Assembly (NCBI RefSeq): GCF_000429505.1
Contig: NZ_AUBZ01000030.1
Coordinates: forward strand, 1 to 60,703
From: Aliagarivorans taiwanensis DSM 22990
GTDB lineage: Bacteria > Pseudomonadota > Gammaproteobacteria > Enterobacterales > Celerinatantimonadaceae
DNA: 60,703 nucleotides
Reading direction: 5' to 3'
Part shown: positions 1 to 9,381 of the stretch, piece by piece
Numbering within the stretch: the first letter of the stretch is position 1
Layout: each line of letters starts with the position of its first letter
Program-made: the position numbers and the translations under genes
The notes under the pieces: generated by a model
What the model was told of the DNA's origin: nothing
Database searches by the model: none
What the model saw: the letters and a program-made list of their open reading frames with translations, nothing else

Positions 1-111
<111 letters not shown>

Positions 112-194
112 TCAAAGTCGTTGGTACAAAGTGCACCATTGGTTTTTTGTTTACCGAACGGTAAAAAGGTAACAGGGAGATATTGGGGAAAGAC

Positions 195-270
195 TGGTGC
201 TGATAGGCAGATTTGAACTGCCGACCTCACCCTTACCAAGGGTGCGCTCTACCAACTGAGCTATATCAGC
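195..270 (-). tRNA. thrT: tRNA-Thr (anticodon GGT)
   Basis: The reverse complement folds as a 76-nt cloverleaf with acceptor stem GCTGATA/TATCAGC, anticodon loop TTGGTAA (GGT), a GTTCAAATC T-loop and an encoded CCA end. It is the last tRNA before tufB and is separated from tRNA-Gly by 2 bases, so it must be processed from a common precursor. Confidence 0.97.
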
Positions 271-272
271 AC

Positions 273-348
<76 letters not shown>

Positions 349-388
349 TTATAACCTTTATGCCAAGACTACCTATTACCTGAAAAAG

Positions 389-472
389 TGGTGGGGGGGG
401 ACGGATTCGAACCATCGAAGCTTTCGCGGCAGATTTACAATCTGCTCCCTTTGGCCACTCGGGAACCCCCCC
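389..472 (-). tRNA. tyrU: tRNA-Tyr (anticodon GTA)
   Basis: The reverse complement is a class II tRNA of about 84 nt with an all-G acceptor strand, anticodon loop TTGTAAA (GTA), a long variable arm and encoded CCA. The acceptor region lies in an 8-base G/C run, so the 5' end could be 472 or 473. A homopolymer of this kind is prone to sequencing error. Confidence 0.96.
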
Positions 473-511
473 CACGGAACCTCGCAGAACGAGGTTGGCC
501 TACTTAAGCAA

Positions 512-587
<76 letters not shown>

Positions 588-605
588 ATCGCTTAAGTGC
601 TGCGA

Positions 606-634
606 ATTCTATGTAATGGGTTTGGCGATTGCAA
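606..634 (-). promoter_or_regulatory. Sigma-70 promoter of the tRNA-tufB operon
   Basis: On the minus strand TTGCAA (629-634) and TAGAAT (606-611) are separated by exactly 17 bases. The position, just upstream of thrU and downstream of birA, fits a strong stable-RNA promoter. Confidence 0.75.
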
Positions 635-644
635 CTGCCTTCAC

Positions 645-677
645 AAAAAAAAATACGCTTTCTAGTCCAAGCGCGCA
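645..677 (-). terminator. Probable rho-independent terminator of birA
   Basis: On the minus strand a short CGCTT/AAGCG stem is followed by TA and nine T residues, right after the birA stop codon. The stem is short, but the T tract is long. Confidence 0.6.
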
Positions 678-690
678 TTTTTCAGTCAAA

Positions 691-1653
691 TCAGCTAGAT
701 TTTGCCGCTCTTAAGGACACTTCCCCACCAAAAAAGCGCTTAATCTTGCCATCTTGCTCCAGTAATAGCGCCCCTTGCTCGTCGATTCCACGGGCAATTC
801 CGCGCTCAACCCGCTCATTGGAAAACAATAAATTCACTTTTTGGTCGCAGAAGGCATCAAATTGCTGCCAACGCGCAACCAAGGGGGCAAAACCATCATG
901 GTCGAAGTCGATATAGATGCGATTTAGTGCAGTGATTAACGCTCGCGCTAGCTCATTACGGTCGAGCAGCTCGTGGTGTTGCAGTTGGGTAAAGGGTTGA
1001 TCAATCTGTGCGGCGTGACTTTCTTCAACATGGACGTTAATGCCCAATCCCACAACCATCTGCAGCAAGCCATCCACGTGGCCTTGCAGCTCAATCAAGA
1101 TACCGCCGAGTTTGCGGCCGCCCTGGTAGATATCGTTGGGCCATTTTAGCGACAGGTCTTTATGGCCGAGCTTGCTCAAGGTTTCCACCACAGCCAGACC
1201 AACCGCCAGGCTCAGGCCCGACATCGCCTCAATGCCCTTGTCGAACTCCCACAGCAGTGACATCGCCAACTGCCCGGCAAACGGGGTTTGCCATTGCCGT
1301 CCGCGACGCCCTTTACCAGCGCTTTGATACTCCGCCAACACCACTTGGCCATGGCGACAGTGTTTCAGGTTGCGTTGGATCCAAGCGTTGGTGGAGTCCA
1401 CCTCATCAAGGCGTACGATTTTTTGTCTTGGGAAAGCGTACTGAAGGGCATCGATATCGAGCAGCGATAGTGGCTGGGCCAGTCGATAGCCGCGCCCTTT
1501 TACCTTGTAGATATCTAGCCCGAGCTTTTGTAGCTGCTTAATATAGTTGGCGATAGAGGTGCGGCTCACTCCCAACTGCTGGGCCAAGGCCTCGCCTGAG
1601 CAATACTCGCCCGCCAACAGCTGTTCCAGCACCGCAAACTTATTGTGGCGCAT
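691..1653 (-). CDS. birA: Bifunctional biotin-protein ligase / biotin operon repressor BirA
   Basis: 320 aa, the usual BirA length. BirA makes biotinyl-5'-AMP, attaches biotin to the carrier lysine of acetyl-CoA carboxylase, and as holo-dimer represses biotin genes. The N-terminal 60 residues form a winged helix-turn-helix (LAQQLGVSRTSIANYI). The ligase domain has the biotinyl-AMP loop GKGRRGRQW near residue 115 and KWPNDI near 180 followed by KLGGIL. The full-length DNA-binding domain suggests that the repressor role is retained. The start codon overlaps the murB stop (TAATG), so translation is coupled. The order coaA-murB-birA next to tRNA-tufB resembles E. coli, where coaA faces the other way. 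Confidence 0.96.
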   Translation of the reverse strand: MRHNKFAVLEQLLAGEYCSGEALAQQLGVSRTSIANYIKQLQKLGLDIYKVKGRGYRLAQPLSLLDIDALQYAFPRQKIVRLDEVDSTNAWIQRNLKHCRHGQVVLAEYQSAGKGRRGRQWQTPFAGQLAMSLLWEFDKGIEAMSGLSLAVGLAVVETLSKLGHKDLSLKWPNDIYQGGRKLGGILIELQGHVDGLLQMVVGLGINVHVEESHAAQIDQPFTQLQHHELLDRNELARALITALNRIYIDFDHDGFAPLVARWQQFDAFCDQKVNLLFSNERVERGIARGIDEQGALLLEQDGKIKRFFGGEVSLRAAKSS

Positions 1654-2708
1654 TAGCTCAACGACTCCACCAGCTCACTGTAATGAACCTCACCACGCTC
1701 ACCGATAAAGCGCACTTCCGGCTCAAGCTCCACCCCATAGCGAATCCACACCTGCTGGCGCACATGCTGACACAGCGCCAAGATGTCTGCAGCCACCGCG
1801 CTGCCGGTATTGACTAGTACCAAGGCTTGGTCTTTGTGTACCGCCGCGCCACCGAGTTGAAAGCCTTTCAGGCCGAGCGAATCGATAAGCCAGCCCGCCG
1901 CTAGCTTATAGCGCTGTTGGGCCGCGGGATAATGGGGCAACTCTGGGTGAGCCGCTAACAAGGCGTCTAACTTGGCTTGCTCAACCACCGGGTTCTTAAA
2001 GAAGCTGCCAGCATTACCTAGTTGCGAAGGGTCAGGCAGCTTGGCCGAGCGGGTCGCTACCACGGTGTCGAAGATCTGCTCGGCATCGGCATCGTCACCG
2101 AGCTTGGCCAGCGGCCCATAGCTCACCACCGGCTCCCAGCTCTGAGGAAGCGCGAGGCGCACTTGGGTAATCAATGCGCGGCCTTTCAGGGCATGTTTGA
2201 AGATACTATCGCGATAGCCAAACTTGCAATCGGCTTCACTCAGCCACTGCAATTGACCGGTCTCGAGATCGAAGTACTCCACTGCCAGGCAACGCTGGGC
2301 AATCTCAACGCCGTAAGCGCCAATGTTCTGCACCGGCGCGGCGCCAACATTGCCGGGGATCAAGGCCAGGTTCTCCAGGCCATAGTAGCTGTTCGCCAAG
2401 CACCACTGCACTAACTCGTGCCAGTTCTCACCGGCGGCGATATCGAGGATCACCTGCTCATCGGTTTCCTCTACCTCGACCCCTTTCAGGCGGTTGCTCA
2501 GCACCAAGCCCTTAAAGTCACCGGTGAGGAGAACATTTGAGCCTTCGCCAAGCAGCAGCAAAGGCAACGAGTGTTGCTGCAGCCAGGCAAACAGCCCGGG
2601 CAACTGCGCCTTATCATTAAGTTCGAAGAAGAAATCGGCGCGGGCATTCAGGCCAAAGCTGTTTAAAGCATCCAGCGCCACGTCGCGTTGAGGGGAAAAC
2701 TCACTCAT
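1653..2708 (-). CDS. murB: UDP-N-acetylenolpyruvoylglucosamine reductase MurB
   Basis: 351 aa, a type I MurB as in E. coli. It is a cytoplasmic FAD enzyme that reduces UDP-GlcNAc-enolpyruvate to UDP-MurNAc with NADPH in peptidoglycan precursor synthesis. The FAD-binding part includes LLLGEGSNVLL near residue 52 and ALIPGNVGAAPVQNIGAYG near 117-135. The catalytic serine region is GNAGSFFKNP near 230, and the C-terminal glutamate lies in LEPEVRFIG. The gene overlaps coaA upstream and birA downstream by one base each (TAATG), giving a tightly coupled three-gene transcript. Confidence 0.97.
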   Translation of the reverse strand: MSEFSPQRDVALDALNSFGLNARADFFFELNDKAQLPGLFAWLQQHSLPLLLLGEGSNVLLTGDFKGLVLSNRLKGVEVEETDEQVILDIAAGENWHELVQWCLANSYYGLENLALIPGNVGAAPVQNIGAYGVEIAQRCLAVEYFDLETGQLQWLSEADCKFGYRDSIFKHALKGRALITQVRLALPQSWEPVVSYGPLAKLGDDADAEQIFDTVVATRSAKLPDPSQLGNAGSFFKNPVVEQAKLDALLAAHPELPHYPAAQQRYKLAAGWLIDSLGLKGFQLGGAAVHKDQALVLVNTGSAVAADILALCQHVRQQVWIRYGVELEPEVRFIGERGEVHYSELVESLS

Positions 2709-3700
2709 TACTTTCTTAACCTCACGCTGCTCACTTCATGGTTGCGGCCTTTTTCCAAGATCAGATCGGCGCGCTCACGCGTGGGCAAAATATTTTGCAG
2801 CAGATTAACTTTGTTGATGCGGCCCCAGATATCGGTGGCGATATCCACCGCTTCGTCACGGTCCAGTGATGCATAGTGATGGAAGTAGGCACCACGGTCT
2901 CTGAACGCACTGGCGCGCAGCTTCAAGAAGCGCTCGACGTACCAGTTCTCTAGCAGCTCAACATCGGCATCCACAAAGATGGAGAAATCCACATAGTCGG
3001 AAACGAAAGGACGGCGCACCTGATGACAAGGCTGATCGCACTCACTTTGCAGCACATTCAAGCCTTCCAGAATCAAGATGTCCGGTTGATCGACCACCGT
3101 CTCTTCGCCCGGCAGGATGTCGTAAACAAAGTGGGAGTAGACCGGTGCGGATACATTGCGCTCACCGCTTTTTAGCGCCGCCACAAACTCCAGCAGGCGT
3201 CGCTTATCGTAGCTCTCGGGGAAGCCCTTACGCTGCATCAGGCCGCGTCGCTCAAGTTCGGCATTGGGATACAAGAAGCCATCGGTGGTGACAATGTCGA
3301 CCTTCGGGTGCTCCGGCCAGCGCTGCAGCAAGGCCTGCAAGATCCGTGAGGTGGTACTTTTGCCCCCCGCCACACTACCAGACACACCGATAATATAAGG
3401 AAGGTGCTTGGGCCGCCCTAAGAAGTCACCAATTACCTTACGTCTATCCTGACGTGCTTTGACATAAAGGTTGAGCAGGCGGGATAGCGGCAGGTAGATA
3501 TCAGACACCTGCTGCAAGGAGAGCGCTTCGTTAATACCGCGGATCCGCTCCAAGTCACTCTCGGTGAGCGTCATCGGTACCGACTGACGAAGCTTGGCCC
3601 ATTCCAAACGCTCGAAATGGTGGTAGCGCAGCTGTTCGCTTTTTGACTCAAGCGAGTCGTCAGTTACGTGTTCGGCTGTATGTTCGGCGTTAATAAACAT
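2708..3700 (-). CDS. coaA: Pantothenate kinase, type I
   Basis: 330 aa; E. coli CoaA is 316. It phosphorylates pantothenate, the first and rate-controlling step of coenzyme A synthesis. The P-loop reads [10 protein letters not shown] near residue 107; other strongly conserved family segments are [39 protein letters not shown] and the C-terminal [11 protein letters not shown]. About 20 N-terminal residues precede the conserved region and are acidic and unconserved in type. It is probably the first gene of coaA-murB-birA: a 315-bp non-coding stretch lies upstream, and GGAAG occurs shortly before the ATG. Confidence 0.96.
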   Translation of the reverse strand: MFINAEHTAEHVTDDSLESKSEQLRYHHFERLEWAKLRQSVPMTLTESDLERIRGINEALSLQQVSDIYLPLSRLLNLYVKARQDRRKVIGDFLGRPKHLPYIIGVSGSVAGGKSTTSRILQALLQRWPEHPKVDIVTTDGFLYPNAELERRGLMQRKGFPESYDKRRLLEFVAALKSGERNVSAPVYSHFVYDILPGEETVVDQPDILILEGLNVLQSECDQPCHQVRRPFVSDYVDFSIFVDADVELLENWYVERFLKLRASAFRDRGAYFHHYASLDRDEAVDIATDIWGRINKVNLLQNILPTRERADLILEKGRNHEVSSVRLRK

Positions 3701-3818
3701 GCTTCCTTCCTATAAATAGCCGCTAAAGCTTATCGAAAAAGCGGTTGCCACTCCACTATCTGAGCTATATCTACCCGTTTAGCCATCTGTTTGACAGGCT
3801 TCCCCGTATCCATCACTA

Positions 3819-3977
3819 ATACCAATCCGGATAAGTAAATGGTCAGTTATTGCGAAGGGAAATCATCGAGGACGAGGAAACGCTTGCCGTAACTAGTGGG
3901 CTAATTGCAAAAGCGTTGACGCTGTCATCAATGATTTTAACCAGCAAGAATGAGCAGTTACTTATGTGGATTGGTTT
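3819..3977. repeat. Hairpin-forming dispersed repeat, copy A (MITE-like)
   Basis: 159 bp bounded by ATACCAATCCGGATAAGT and, inverted, ACTTATGTGGATTGGTTT. A second copy at 29594-29753 matches over its whole length with roughly 85 percent identity by eye. Inside, an arm starting at 3860 (AAATCATCGA) and ending AACGCTT at 3885 pairs with AAGCGTT at 3911-3917 through TCAATGATTTT ending at 3938. There is no transposase gene. Size, terminal inverted repeats and dispersal suggest a miniature inverted-repeat element. It occupies about half of the 315-bp gap between coaA and the next gene; the rest of that gap shows nothing clear. Confidence 0.8.
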
Positions 3978-4015
3978 AGGTCTACACTGACTAGCAACTG
4001 CTAAGGACCAGCCCC

Positions 4016-4726
4016 GTGAAACACTTGTTAACAACACTTGTAGCGTTTGCGTTGGCAGCCACCATGCCCAGTGATTACGCAGCGGCGCTAGAGAATGATG
4101 AAGTCATCGTCTTGGAGTATCCACCCTTTACCACCCAGTATCGCGACGACTATGGTCACGCTTTTGCTTTGCTAAGCGAGTACGCCGAACAACGTTTTAA
4201 GCTCCCCCCCAAGCCTGAGTTCCTTTCCCCGGCGCGGGCGGTGCATGAGTTGACCAGTGGCCAGTGGTGCCTGTCGTTTTATCCCGCCAAGCCACTACTG
4301 GAAGATGCTCGCTTCCTGTCGCTTGCCGATGAAGAGGTGGCAATTGGCTTGTATCGCCGCATCGATGATATGACACCCGATAGCTGGCAGGACCTATCTG
4401 AGCTTGCAGGCTACCGGGTTGCGGTGATGCGCAACCGCCAAATAGGTCCGTTCCAAAAACAGTTGATCGATGCCCAGCTACGCTTGGTTGAAGTGAACAG
4501 TGTGGAGCAAGGGCTACGAATGCTACTGCGAGGGCGAGTTGACTATGCCATGGGAGACAGCACCAGCTTGCAAACCCATGGTTTATTAAAAAGAGGCTTC
4601 AGTGATCAGCAGCAGCGTGAAATAGCGCTCTCGCAAACCAGCTTGCTAACCGCCAAGGTTGGGGTGTTCTACAACCCTAAATGTGAGAAGCAACTGTTTA
4701 TCACTCTTCCCAGCGCAGCGAACTAG
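4016..4726 (+). CDS. Periplasmic substrate-binding-like protein (small, ABC type 3-like)
   Basis: 236 aa starting at GTG; AAGGA lies 8 bases upstream, and the ATG in the same frame at codon 15 would lose the signal peptide. The N-terminus (LLTTLVAFALAATMPSDYAA) is a Sec-type signal peptide. The mature part resembles the family 3 solute-binding fold often seen in Alteromonadales as orphan periplasmic proteins: VIVLEYPPFTTQY at the start, GYRVAVMRNRQIGPF near 140 and GRVDYAMGDS near 180. It has no transporter genes beside it, so it may not serve uptake. The substrate is unknown. A repeat element ends only 38 bp upstream and could affect its expression. Confidence 0.65.
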   Translation: MKHLLTTLVAFALAATMPSDYAAALENDEVIVLEYPPFTTQYRDDYGHAFALLSEYAEQRFKLPPKPEFLSPARAVHELTSGQWCLSFYPAKPLLEDARFLSLADEEVAIGLYRRIDDMTPDSWQDLSELAGYRVAVMRNRQIGPFQKQLIDAQLRLVEVNSVEQGLRMLLRGRVDYAMGDSTSLQTHGLLKRGFSDQQQREIALSQTSLLTAKVGVFYNPKCEKQLFITLPSAAN

Positions 4727-4760
4727 CCGACAAGGTTAGGCTCAGAGTTAGGCTTAGCCT

Positions 4761-5219
4761 TCAGGCTTGCTTGCGCAGATGCCGGGTAAACGCGGGTATA
4801 TCCACCAGTTGCTGCGGGATCTCCCCAGCGCTCTGGTAGCCTTGCTCAACCAGCCAGTCACAAGCCAGCTGGATGCTGGGAAAATCCTGCTTACTATGGC
4901 TGCGCTCGCCGCTGGGGATCATGCGTTCAAGAAGGTAACGTTTGAGGGGCGAGAAGCTGTAGACATGGGCGGTATGGCACAGCCCCTTGTCTTCCACCCA
5001 CTTTAGGGTGGGATAGATCAGCTCTTCCGCATCGGATGTTAGTAGTTCCCAATCTTCCAGCAACACCACGTGCGCCCAACGTTCGGGCAACTGGGATTCA
5101 AAACTCTGTAGTGCGTCGACAAATTCCCTTGCCAGTTGGCTATTCCATGCACCTACGGCACTCAATACTAATACGTCGTCAAACAGCTCTAAGCGATAGC
5201 TGCCGTGTGCTTCAAACAT
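4761..5219 (-). CDS. Hypothetical protein, possibly STAS/SpoIIAA-like fold
   Basis: 152 aa, no signal peptide or membrane segment. It starts MFEAHGSYRLELFDDVLVLS and continues AVGAWNSQLAREFVDAL, a strand-helix order that recalls SpoIIAA/STAS-like proteins of marine gammaproteobacteria (AWNxE-type segment). This is a resemblance judged by eye, and no catalytic motif is visible. AGGAGGT lies close upstream of the ATG on the minus strand. It is read in the same direction as xylH, which starts after an 79-bp gap, but its content gives no link with xylose. Function unknown. Confidence 0.6.
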   Translation of the reverse strand: MFEAHGSYRLELFDDVLVLSAVGAWNSQLAREFVDALQSFESQLPERWAHVVLLEDWELLTSDAEELIYPTLKWVEDKGLCHTAHVYSFSPLKRYLLERMIPSGERSHSKQDFPSIQLACDWLVEQGYQSAGEIPQQLVDIPAFTRHLRKQA

Positions 5220-5298
5220 GCAAAAACCTCCTGCTCGCCGAAGTATAGACCAGCGAACAGGAGGGGCAGTGGAAAGTGCTCTATCGTTAAATTACTGT

Positions 5299-6477
5299 TT
5301 AAGCGCGCTTCTTACTGGCGACGTCCATCCACACAGCCAGCAGCAAGATGCTGCCTTTAATGATCGATTGCCAGTAGGTCGGAACGTCCATCATGCTCAT
5401 GCCATTATCCAGGCTAGCCATAATGAAGGCGCCCAATACCGCACCGAATACGGTACCCACACCACCGGCCAAGCTGGTGCCGCCGATAACACAGGCGGCA
5501 ATCGCATCTAGCTCTGCGATGTTACCGGCCGATGGCGAACCCGCGCCCAAGCGAGAGGCAAGAATCAGACCCGCCATCCCCACCAGCAGGCCATTAATCG
5601 CAAACACCTTGAGCTTGGTGGCTTCGACATTAATGCCCGACAAACGCGCCGCTTCGATGTTGCCACCGATGGCGTAGATGCGACGACCAAAGGCGGTCTT
5701 CTTACCAATAAAAGCAGCGATCAACATCAGTACCACCAACAGCAATACCGGGAAGGGTACACCGCGGTAGTCGTTGAGTAGGAACACCAGCCCCAGTGCG
5801 AAGATAGCAATCGCTCCAAACTTCAAGACATCGCTGGTCATCGCAGGGTTGCTCAGCCCATGGGCCTCGCGCTGCTTGCGCAGGCGCTGCTGCCATACGA
5901 AGAACAGGCTAAGCGCACCGATGCTGGCAATCATCGAGAACATATTTGGTAGGTAGCTCTGGCCAATCAGGCTCATCTCTGGTGAGGTTGGCGCCACGGT
6001 GCTACCACCGGTAATCCCCACCAAGATCCCACGGAAGGCCAGCAGGCCCGCCAGGGTCACAATGAAAGAAGGTACCTTGCGGTAGGCCACCCACCAGCCA
6101 TTCCACAGGCCAAGCAGGAAACCGGCAGTAAGGGTCAGTACAACCGTTAGTGGCAGCGGCAGCCCCCACCATACATCCATAATCGCAGCCGCACCGCCGA
6201 GCAAGCCCATCATCGAGCCCACCGACAGGTCAATCTCGGCCGAGATAATCACATACACCATGCCAATCGCCAGAATGCCGGTGATGGCGGTTTGGCGTAG
6301 CAAGTTAGATACGTTACGGGGCGTCAGGTAGCTGCCATCGGTGGCGAAGTAGAAGAACAGCATGATCACCGCGATGGCCGCAAACATCACCAGCACTTGC
6401 AGCTTGATTTGTTTGAGTTGGTCTAACACGCTGGCTCCCTGGCTGTTCGCGCTAATTGTGGTTTGTTGAGTAGTCAT
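5299..6477 (-). CDS. xylH: D-xylose ABC transporter, permease XylH
   Basis: 392 aa. Inner-membrane permease of the high-affinity xylose importer; many hydrophobic segments, for example [17 protein letters not shown] near residue 30. Family segments include [15 protein letters not shown] near 85, [17 protein letters not shown] near 135 and the ATPase-contact loop [18 protein letters not shown] near 265-282. The length and the extra middle helices match XylH better than the shorter RbsC. GAGGAA lies 5 bases before the ATG, and xylG ends 2 bp upstream. It is the last gene of xylFGH. Confidence 0.9.
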   Translation of the reverse strand: MTTQQTTISANSQGASVLDQLKQIKLQVLVMFAAIAVIMLFFYFATDGSYLTPRNVSNLLRQTAITGILAIGMVYVIISAEIDLSVGSMMGLLGGAAAIMDVWWGLPLPLTVVLTLTAGFLLGLWNGWWVAYRKVPSFIVTLAGLLAFRGILVGITGGSTVAPTSPEMSLIGQSYLPNMFSMIASIGALSLFFVWQQRLRKQREAHGLSNPAMTSDVLKFGAIAIFALGLVFLLNDYRGVPFPVLLLVVLMLIAAFIGKKTAFGRRIYAIGGNIEAARLSGINVEATKLKVFAINGLLVGMAGLILASRLGAGSPSAGNIAELDAIAACVIGGTSLAGGVGTVFGAVLGAFIMASLDNGMSMMDVPTYWQSIIKGSILLLAVWMDVASKKRA

Positions 6478-6479
6478 AA

Positions 6480-8003
6480 TTATTCCTCGGCTAATGCACA
6501 GTCCATTACTTGCTCTTGGGTCAAGCCTTGGTTCTCCAGAACCCCCTTGAGCTTGCCTTCGTGCATTACTAAAACGCGGTCGCTGATCCCGAGTACTTCG
6601 GGCAGCTCAGATGAGACCATGATGATGCTGATCCCCTGCTTCACTAGCTCGAACATCAGCTTGTAGATTTCGTACTTGGCGCCCACATCGATACCTCGAG
6701 TCGGCTCATCGAGAATCAAGATCCCCGGCTCCAGCAACAAGAACTTGGCAAGGATGGCTTTTTGCTGATTCCCCCCACTAAGGCTCTTAATCGCCAACTC
6801 CTGTCCAGCGGTTTTCACCTTAAGGCGTGCAATTGATTCTTTGATAGCGCGGTTTTCCGCCGACTCATCAAGTGCTTGCCCCAAGCCTGCAAACATCGAC
6901 AACCCCGCTAGGGTGATGTTTTGCCCTACGCCCATAATCGGCACAATCCCGTGGCGCTTGCGGTCTTCCGGTACCATGGCGATCCCTTGGGAGAGCGCCT
7001 GCTCTGGGTTGCGGATCTTGATGCTTTGCCCGTTCAGCTCAATTGGGCATTCGTACACCCCGTTGTAGCTGCCGTAGATACACTGCATCAACTCGGTACG
7101 GCCCGAGCCCACCAAGCCTGCCACACCAAGGATCTCGCCCTTGCGCAGCTCAAAGCTGACATCTTTAACTTGATAGAGGTTGGCGGCCTTGCTGATCTTG
7201 GCAGTAACCGGACCCACCTTGAGAATAGGCTCGCCAATGTCGTGCTCTTCGCGCGGGAACAACTCCTTGAGCTCGCGCCCCACCATCATCGAGATGATGT
7301 CATCGGTGGTCATCTGCTTGGCATCTTGGGTGCCGATATGCTCGCCATCGCGGATCACGCAGATACGATCGGAGATCTCTTTCACTTCATTGAGTTTGTG
7401 GGAGATATAGACACAACTTACGCCTTCACTGCGCAGCTGTTTAACGATGGCCAGCAACACTTCAGTCTCTGACTCGGTCAGTGGTGCGCTGGGCTCGTCG
7501 AGAACCAGAATTTCCGCATTTTTAGACAAGGCTTTGGCAATCTCAACCAGCTGCTGCTGGCCCACGCCAAGGGTGCGGACGGGAGTATCGGGATCAACAT
7601 CAAGTTTAACCCGAGTAAGTAATGCTTTGGTTTGTTTGTACATTGCGCTGTGGTCTAGCACGCCGTGGCGGCTGATCTCAGCACCGAGGAAAATATTTTC
7701 TAGGATTGACAGCTCTTTTACCAGGGTCAGTTCCTGGTGAATAATCGCGATGCCTTTCTCTTCACTATCGCCGATGTTGCGCGATTGAAGCAGCTCGCCC
7801 TTATAATAGATATCACCTTCATAGCTACCGAAAGGATGCACCCCGGTTAGCACTTTCATTAAGGTGGATTTACCCGATCCATTTTCCCCGCAAAGTGAGA
7901 CTACTTCCCCTTTTTCCAGATTGAAATTAACGCCGTTCAGGGCAATCACACCGGAGAACTTTTTCACGATCCCCGACATATTGAGTAGGCTTGCGGTCGA
8001 CAT
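6480..8003 (-). CDS. xylG: D-xylose ABC transporter, ATP-binding protein XylG
   Basis: 507 aa from the ATG at 8003; an in-frame GTG two codons earlier is too close to AAGGAG. It has two fused ABC domains, typical of carbohydrate CUT2 importers. Domain 1 has Walker [10 protein letters not shown] near residue 40, signature LGVGQQQ and Walker [12 protein letters not shown]. Domain 2 has the atypical Walker A region GLVGSGRTE near 295, signature [10 protein letters not shown] near 400 and Walker [21 protein letters not shown]. It energises xylose import with XylF and XylH. The intergenic hairpin just upstream probably lowers its level relative to XylF. Confidence 0.92.
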   Translation of the reverse strand: MSTASLLNMSGIVKKFSGVIALNGVNFNLEKGEVVSLCGENGSGKSTLMKVLTGVHPFGSYEGDIYYKGELLQSRNIGDSEEKGIAIIHQELTLVKELSILENIFLGAEISRHGVLDHSAMYKQTKALLTRVKLDVDPDTPVRTLGVGQQQLVEIAKALSKNAEILVLDEPSAPLTESETEVLLAIVKQLRSEGVSCVYISHKLNEVKEISDRICVIRDGEHIGTQDAKQMTTDDIISMMVGRELKELFPREEHDIGEPILKVGPVTAKISKAANLYQVKDVSFELRKGEILGVAGLVGSGRTELMQCIYGSYNGVYECPIELNGQSIKIRNPEQALSQGIAMVPEDRKRHGIVPIMGVGQNITLAGLSMFAGLGQALDESAENRAIKESIARLKVKTAGQELAIKSLSGGNQQKAILAKFLLLEPGILILDEPTRGIDVGAKYEIYKLMFELVKQGISIIMVSSELPEVLGISDRVLVMHEGKLKGVLENQGLTQEQVMDCALAEE

Positions 8004-8029
8004 GTTCACTCCTTAAAGCTTTATTCCTT

Positions 8030-8054
8030 AAAACAAGGGGCAGTTACCTGCCCC
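8030..8054 (-). terminator. Intercistronic hairpin between xylF and xylG
   Basis: On the minus strand GGGGCAGGTAACTGCCCC is followed by TTGTTTT. A GC-rich stem with a T-rich tail between the binding-protein gene and the ATPase gene is expected to give partial termination or 3'-end protection, so that XylF is made in excess. Confidence 0.7.
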
Positions 8055-8072
8055 TGATGTTTTAATTCAATC

Positions 8073-9062
8073 TTACTGGTACACGTCTTCTTTCTTATGG
8101 AAGCCATCGGCAATCACTGTGTCATCGACGTTGTCTTTATCCACGGCAATCGGCGTTAACAGGTAGGCCGGTACATCTTTCAAGCCATTGTTCAGCGATG
8201 AATTAGTTTCAGGCTGGTTGCCAGCACCCAGCTCAACCGCGATTTCAGCAGCAGTGGTCGCCAGCATTTGAATCGGCTTGTAGATGGTCATGGTTTGAGT
8301 GCCAGCAACAACCCGGCGAATCGCTGCCAAGTCAGCATCCTGACCAGAGATCAGCACCTTGCCAGCCAGACCTTGTGCATCCAGCGCTTGGATAGCGCCA
8401 CCAGCAGTAGAGTCGTTTGATGCAACCACAACATCGATATCGTTGTCGTTAGCAGTCAGGGCGTTTTCCATGATCTTCAGTGCGTTCTCAGCAGCCCAGC
8501 CTTCGGCCCACTGGTCGCCAACGATCTGTACTTGGCCAGCATCAACCAGCGGCTGAATCACATTCATCTGACCTTTACGGAACAGGTGAGCGTTGTTATC
8601 AACTGGCGAGCCACCCATCAGGAAGAACTTACCGCTGTCGCGACGCTCCACCAGCGCCTGCGCTTGCAGTTCACCGACACGCTCGTTATCGAACGATAGG
8701 TAGAAATCGATCTCGGCGTTGTTAATCAAACGGTCATAGGCCAGAACCTTGATGCCTTCGGCTTTGGCTTCAGCAATCACGTTCGCCAGTACCTGACCGT
8801 TGTAAGGAATAATCACCAGCACATCGACACCGCGGGAGATCATGTTCTCGATTTGCGAGATTTGCGCTTGCTCATTACTGTTCGAAGATTGAACAAATAC
8901 TTTTGCACCAAGCTCTTCCGCTTTTGCCACGAAGAAGTCACGGTCTTTCTGCCAGCGCTCCAGGCGTAGGTCATCGATCGCCATGCCGATTTTCACTTCG
9001 GCGAAGGCTGCACCAGATAGGCAGACCAGAGCTGAGCACAGTAGGGTAATCAGTTTTTTCAT
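8073..9062 (-). CDS. xylF: D-xylose-binding periplasmic protein XylF
   Basis: 329 aa from the ATG at 9062; E. coli XylF is 330. A longer open frame upstream is rejected because the signal peptide KKLITLLCSALVCLSGAAFA follows this ATG directly. The mature protein starts EVKIGMAIDDLRLERWQKDRD, a typical XylF beginning, with later segments IPYNGQVLANVI, LAYDRLINNAEIDFYLSFDN, ASNDSTAGGAIQAL and ISGQDADLAAIRRV that line the sugar cleft in this family. First gene of xylFGH (minus strand), behind a 319-bp region with an operator-like palindrome. Confidence 0.94.
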   Translation of the reverse strand: MKKLITLLCSALVCLSGAAFAEVKIGMAIDDLRLERWQKDRDFFVAKAEELGAKVFVQSSNSNEQAQISQIENMISRGVDVLVIIPYNGQVLANVIAEAKAEGIKVLAYDRLINNAEIDFYLSFDNERVGELQAQALVERRDSGKFFLMGGSPVDNNAHLFRKGQMNVIQPLVDAGQVQIVGDQWAEGWAAENALKIMENALTANDNDIDVVVASNDSTAGGAIQALDAQGLAGKVLISGQDADLAAIRRVVAGTQTMTIYKPIQMLATTAAEIAVELGAGNQPETNSSLNNGLKDVPAYLLTPIAVDKDNVDDTVIADGFHKKEDVYQ

Positions 9063-9194
9063 CTCTTCAGTTCCTTGGGTTGTAGGATTGTCCTGGAGCG
9101 CCAGCGAGCACTTGTTATTCGACCGTGCTCTGCTCCACTCCCGATTGACTATATATTTTGCGTCTCGAATAAAAAGTGACCCAGTGCAAATTAA

Positions 9195-9206
9195 GAAAAC
9201 GTTCTC
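9195..9206. promoter_or_regulatory. Operator-like palindrome upstream of xylF
   Basis: GAAAACGTTCTC, one mismatch from the perfect palindrome GAGAACGTTCTC, lies 133 bp upstream of the xylF ATG. The 10-mer TGAGAACGTT (minus strand here) recurs upstream of xylA at 29423-29432. A central CG with flanking inverted half sites is the form used by LacI-family repressors. No regulator gene for it is visible. The rest of 9063-9381 (319 bp, between xylF and menC) has no convincing gene. Confidence 0.55.
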
Positions 9207-9381
9207 AGCCAATTTGGATCACCAAGGCAAATAGTGTGATGCAAGCAGTTTCATGGGAAAAAAGTAGGACGGTTTGCTGGAAAAACGCGCGATATGCTTG
9301 TACGCGTGCACGCAGGAGGAAAGCAGGGAATAAAGAGAAAAATGCGCAGACGCCGATGAGTTTTATGTCGATGCAGGCAAA

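Noticed and set aside
3843..4037. 64-codon minus-strand ORF
   Set aside because: It spans the repeat element and the start of the binding-protein gene; an antisense shadow without own signals.
8073..9212. Longer xylF frame starting at 9212
   Set aside because: The signal peptide starts at 9062, and the extension has no ribosome site.
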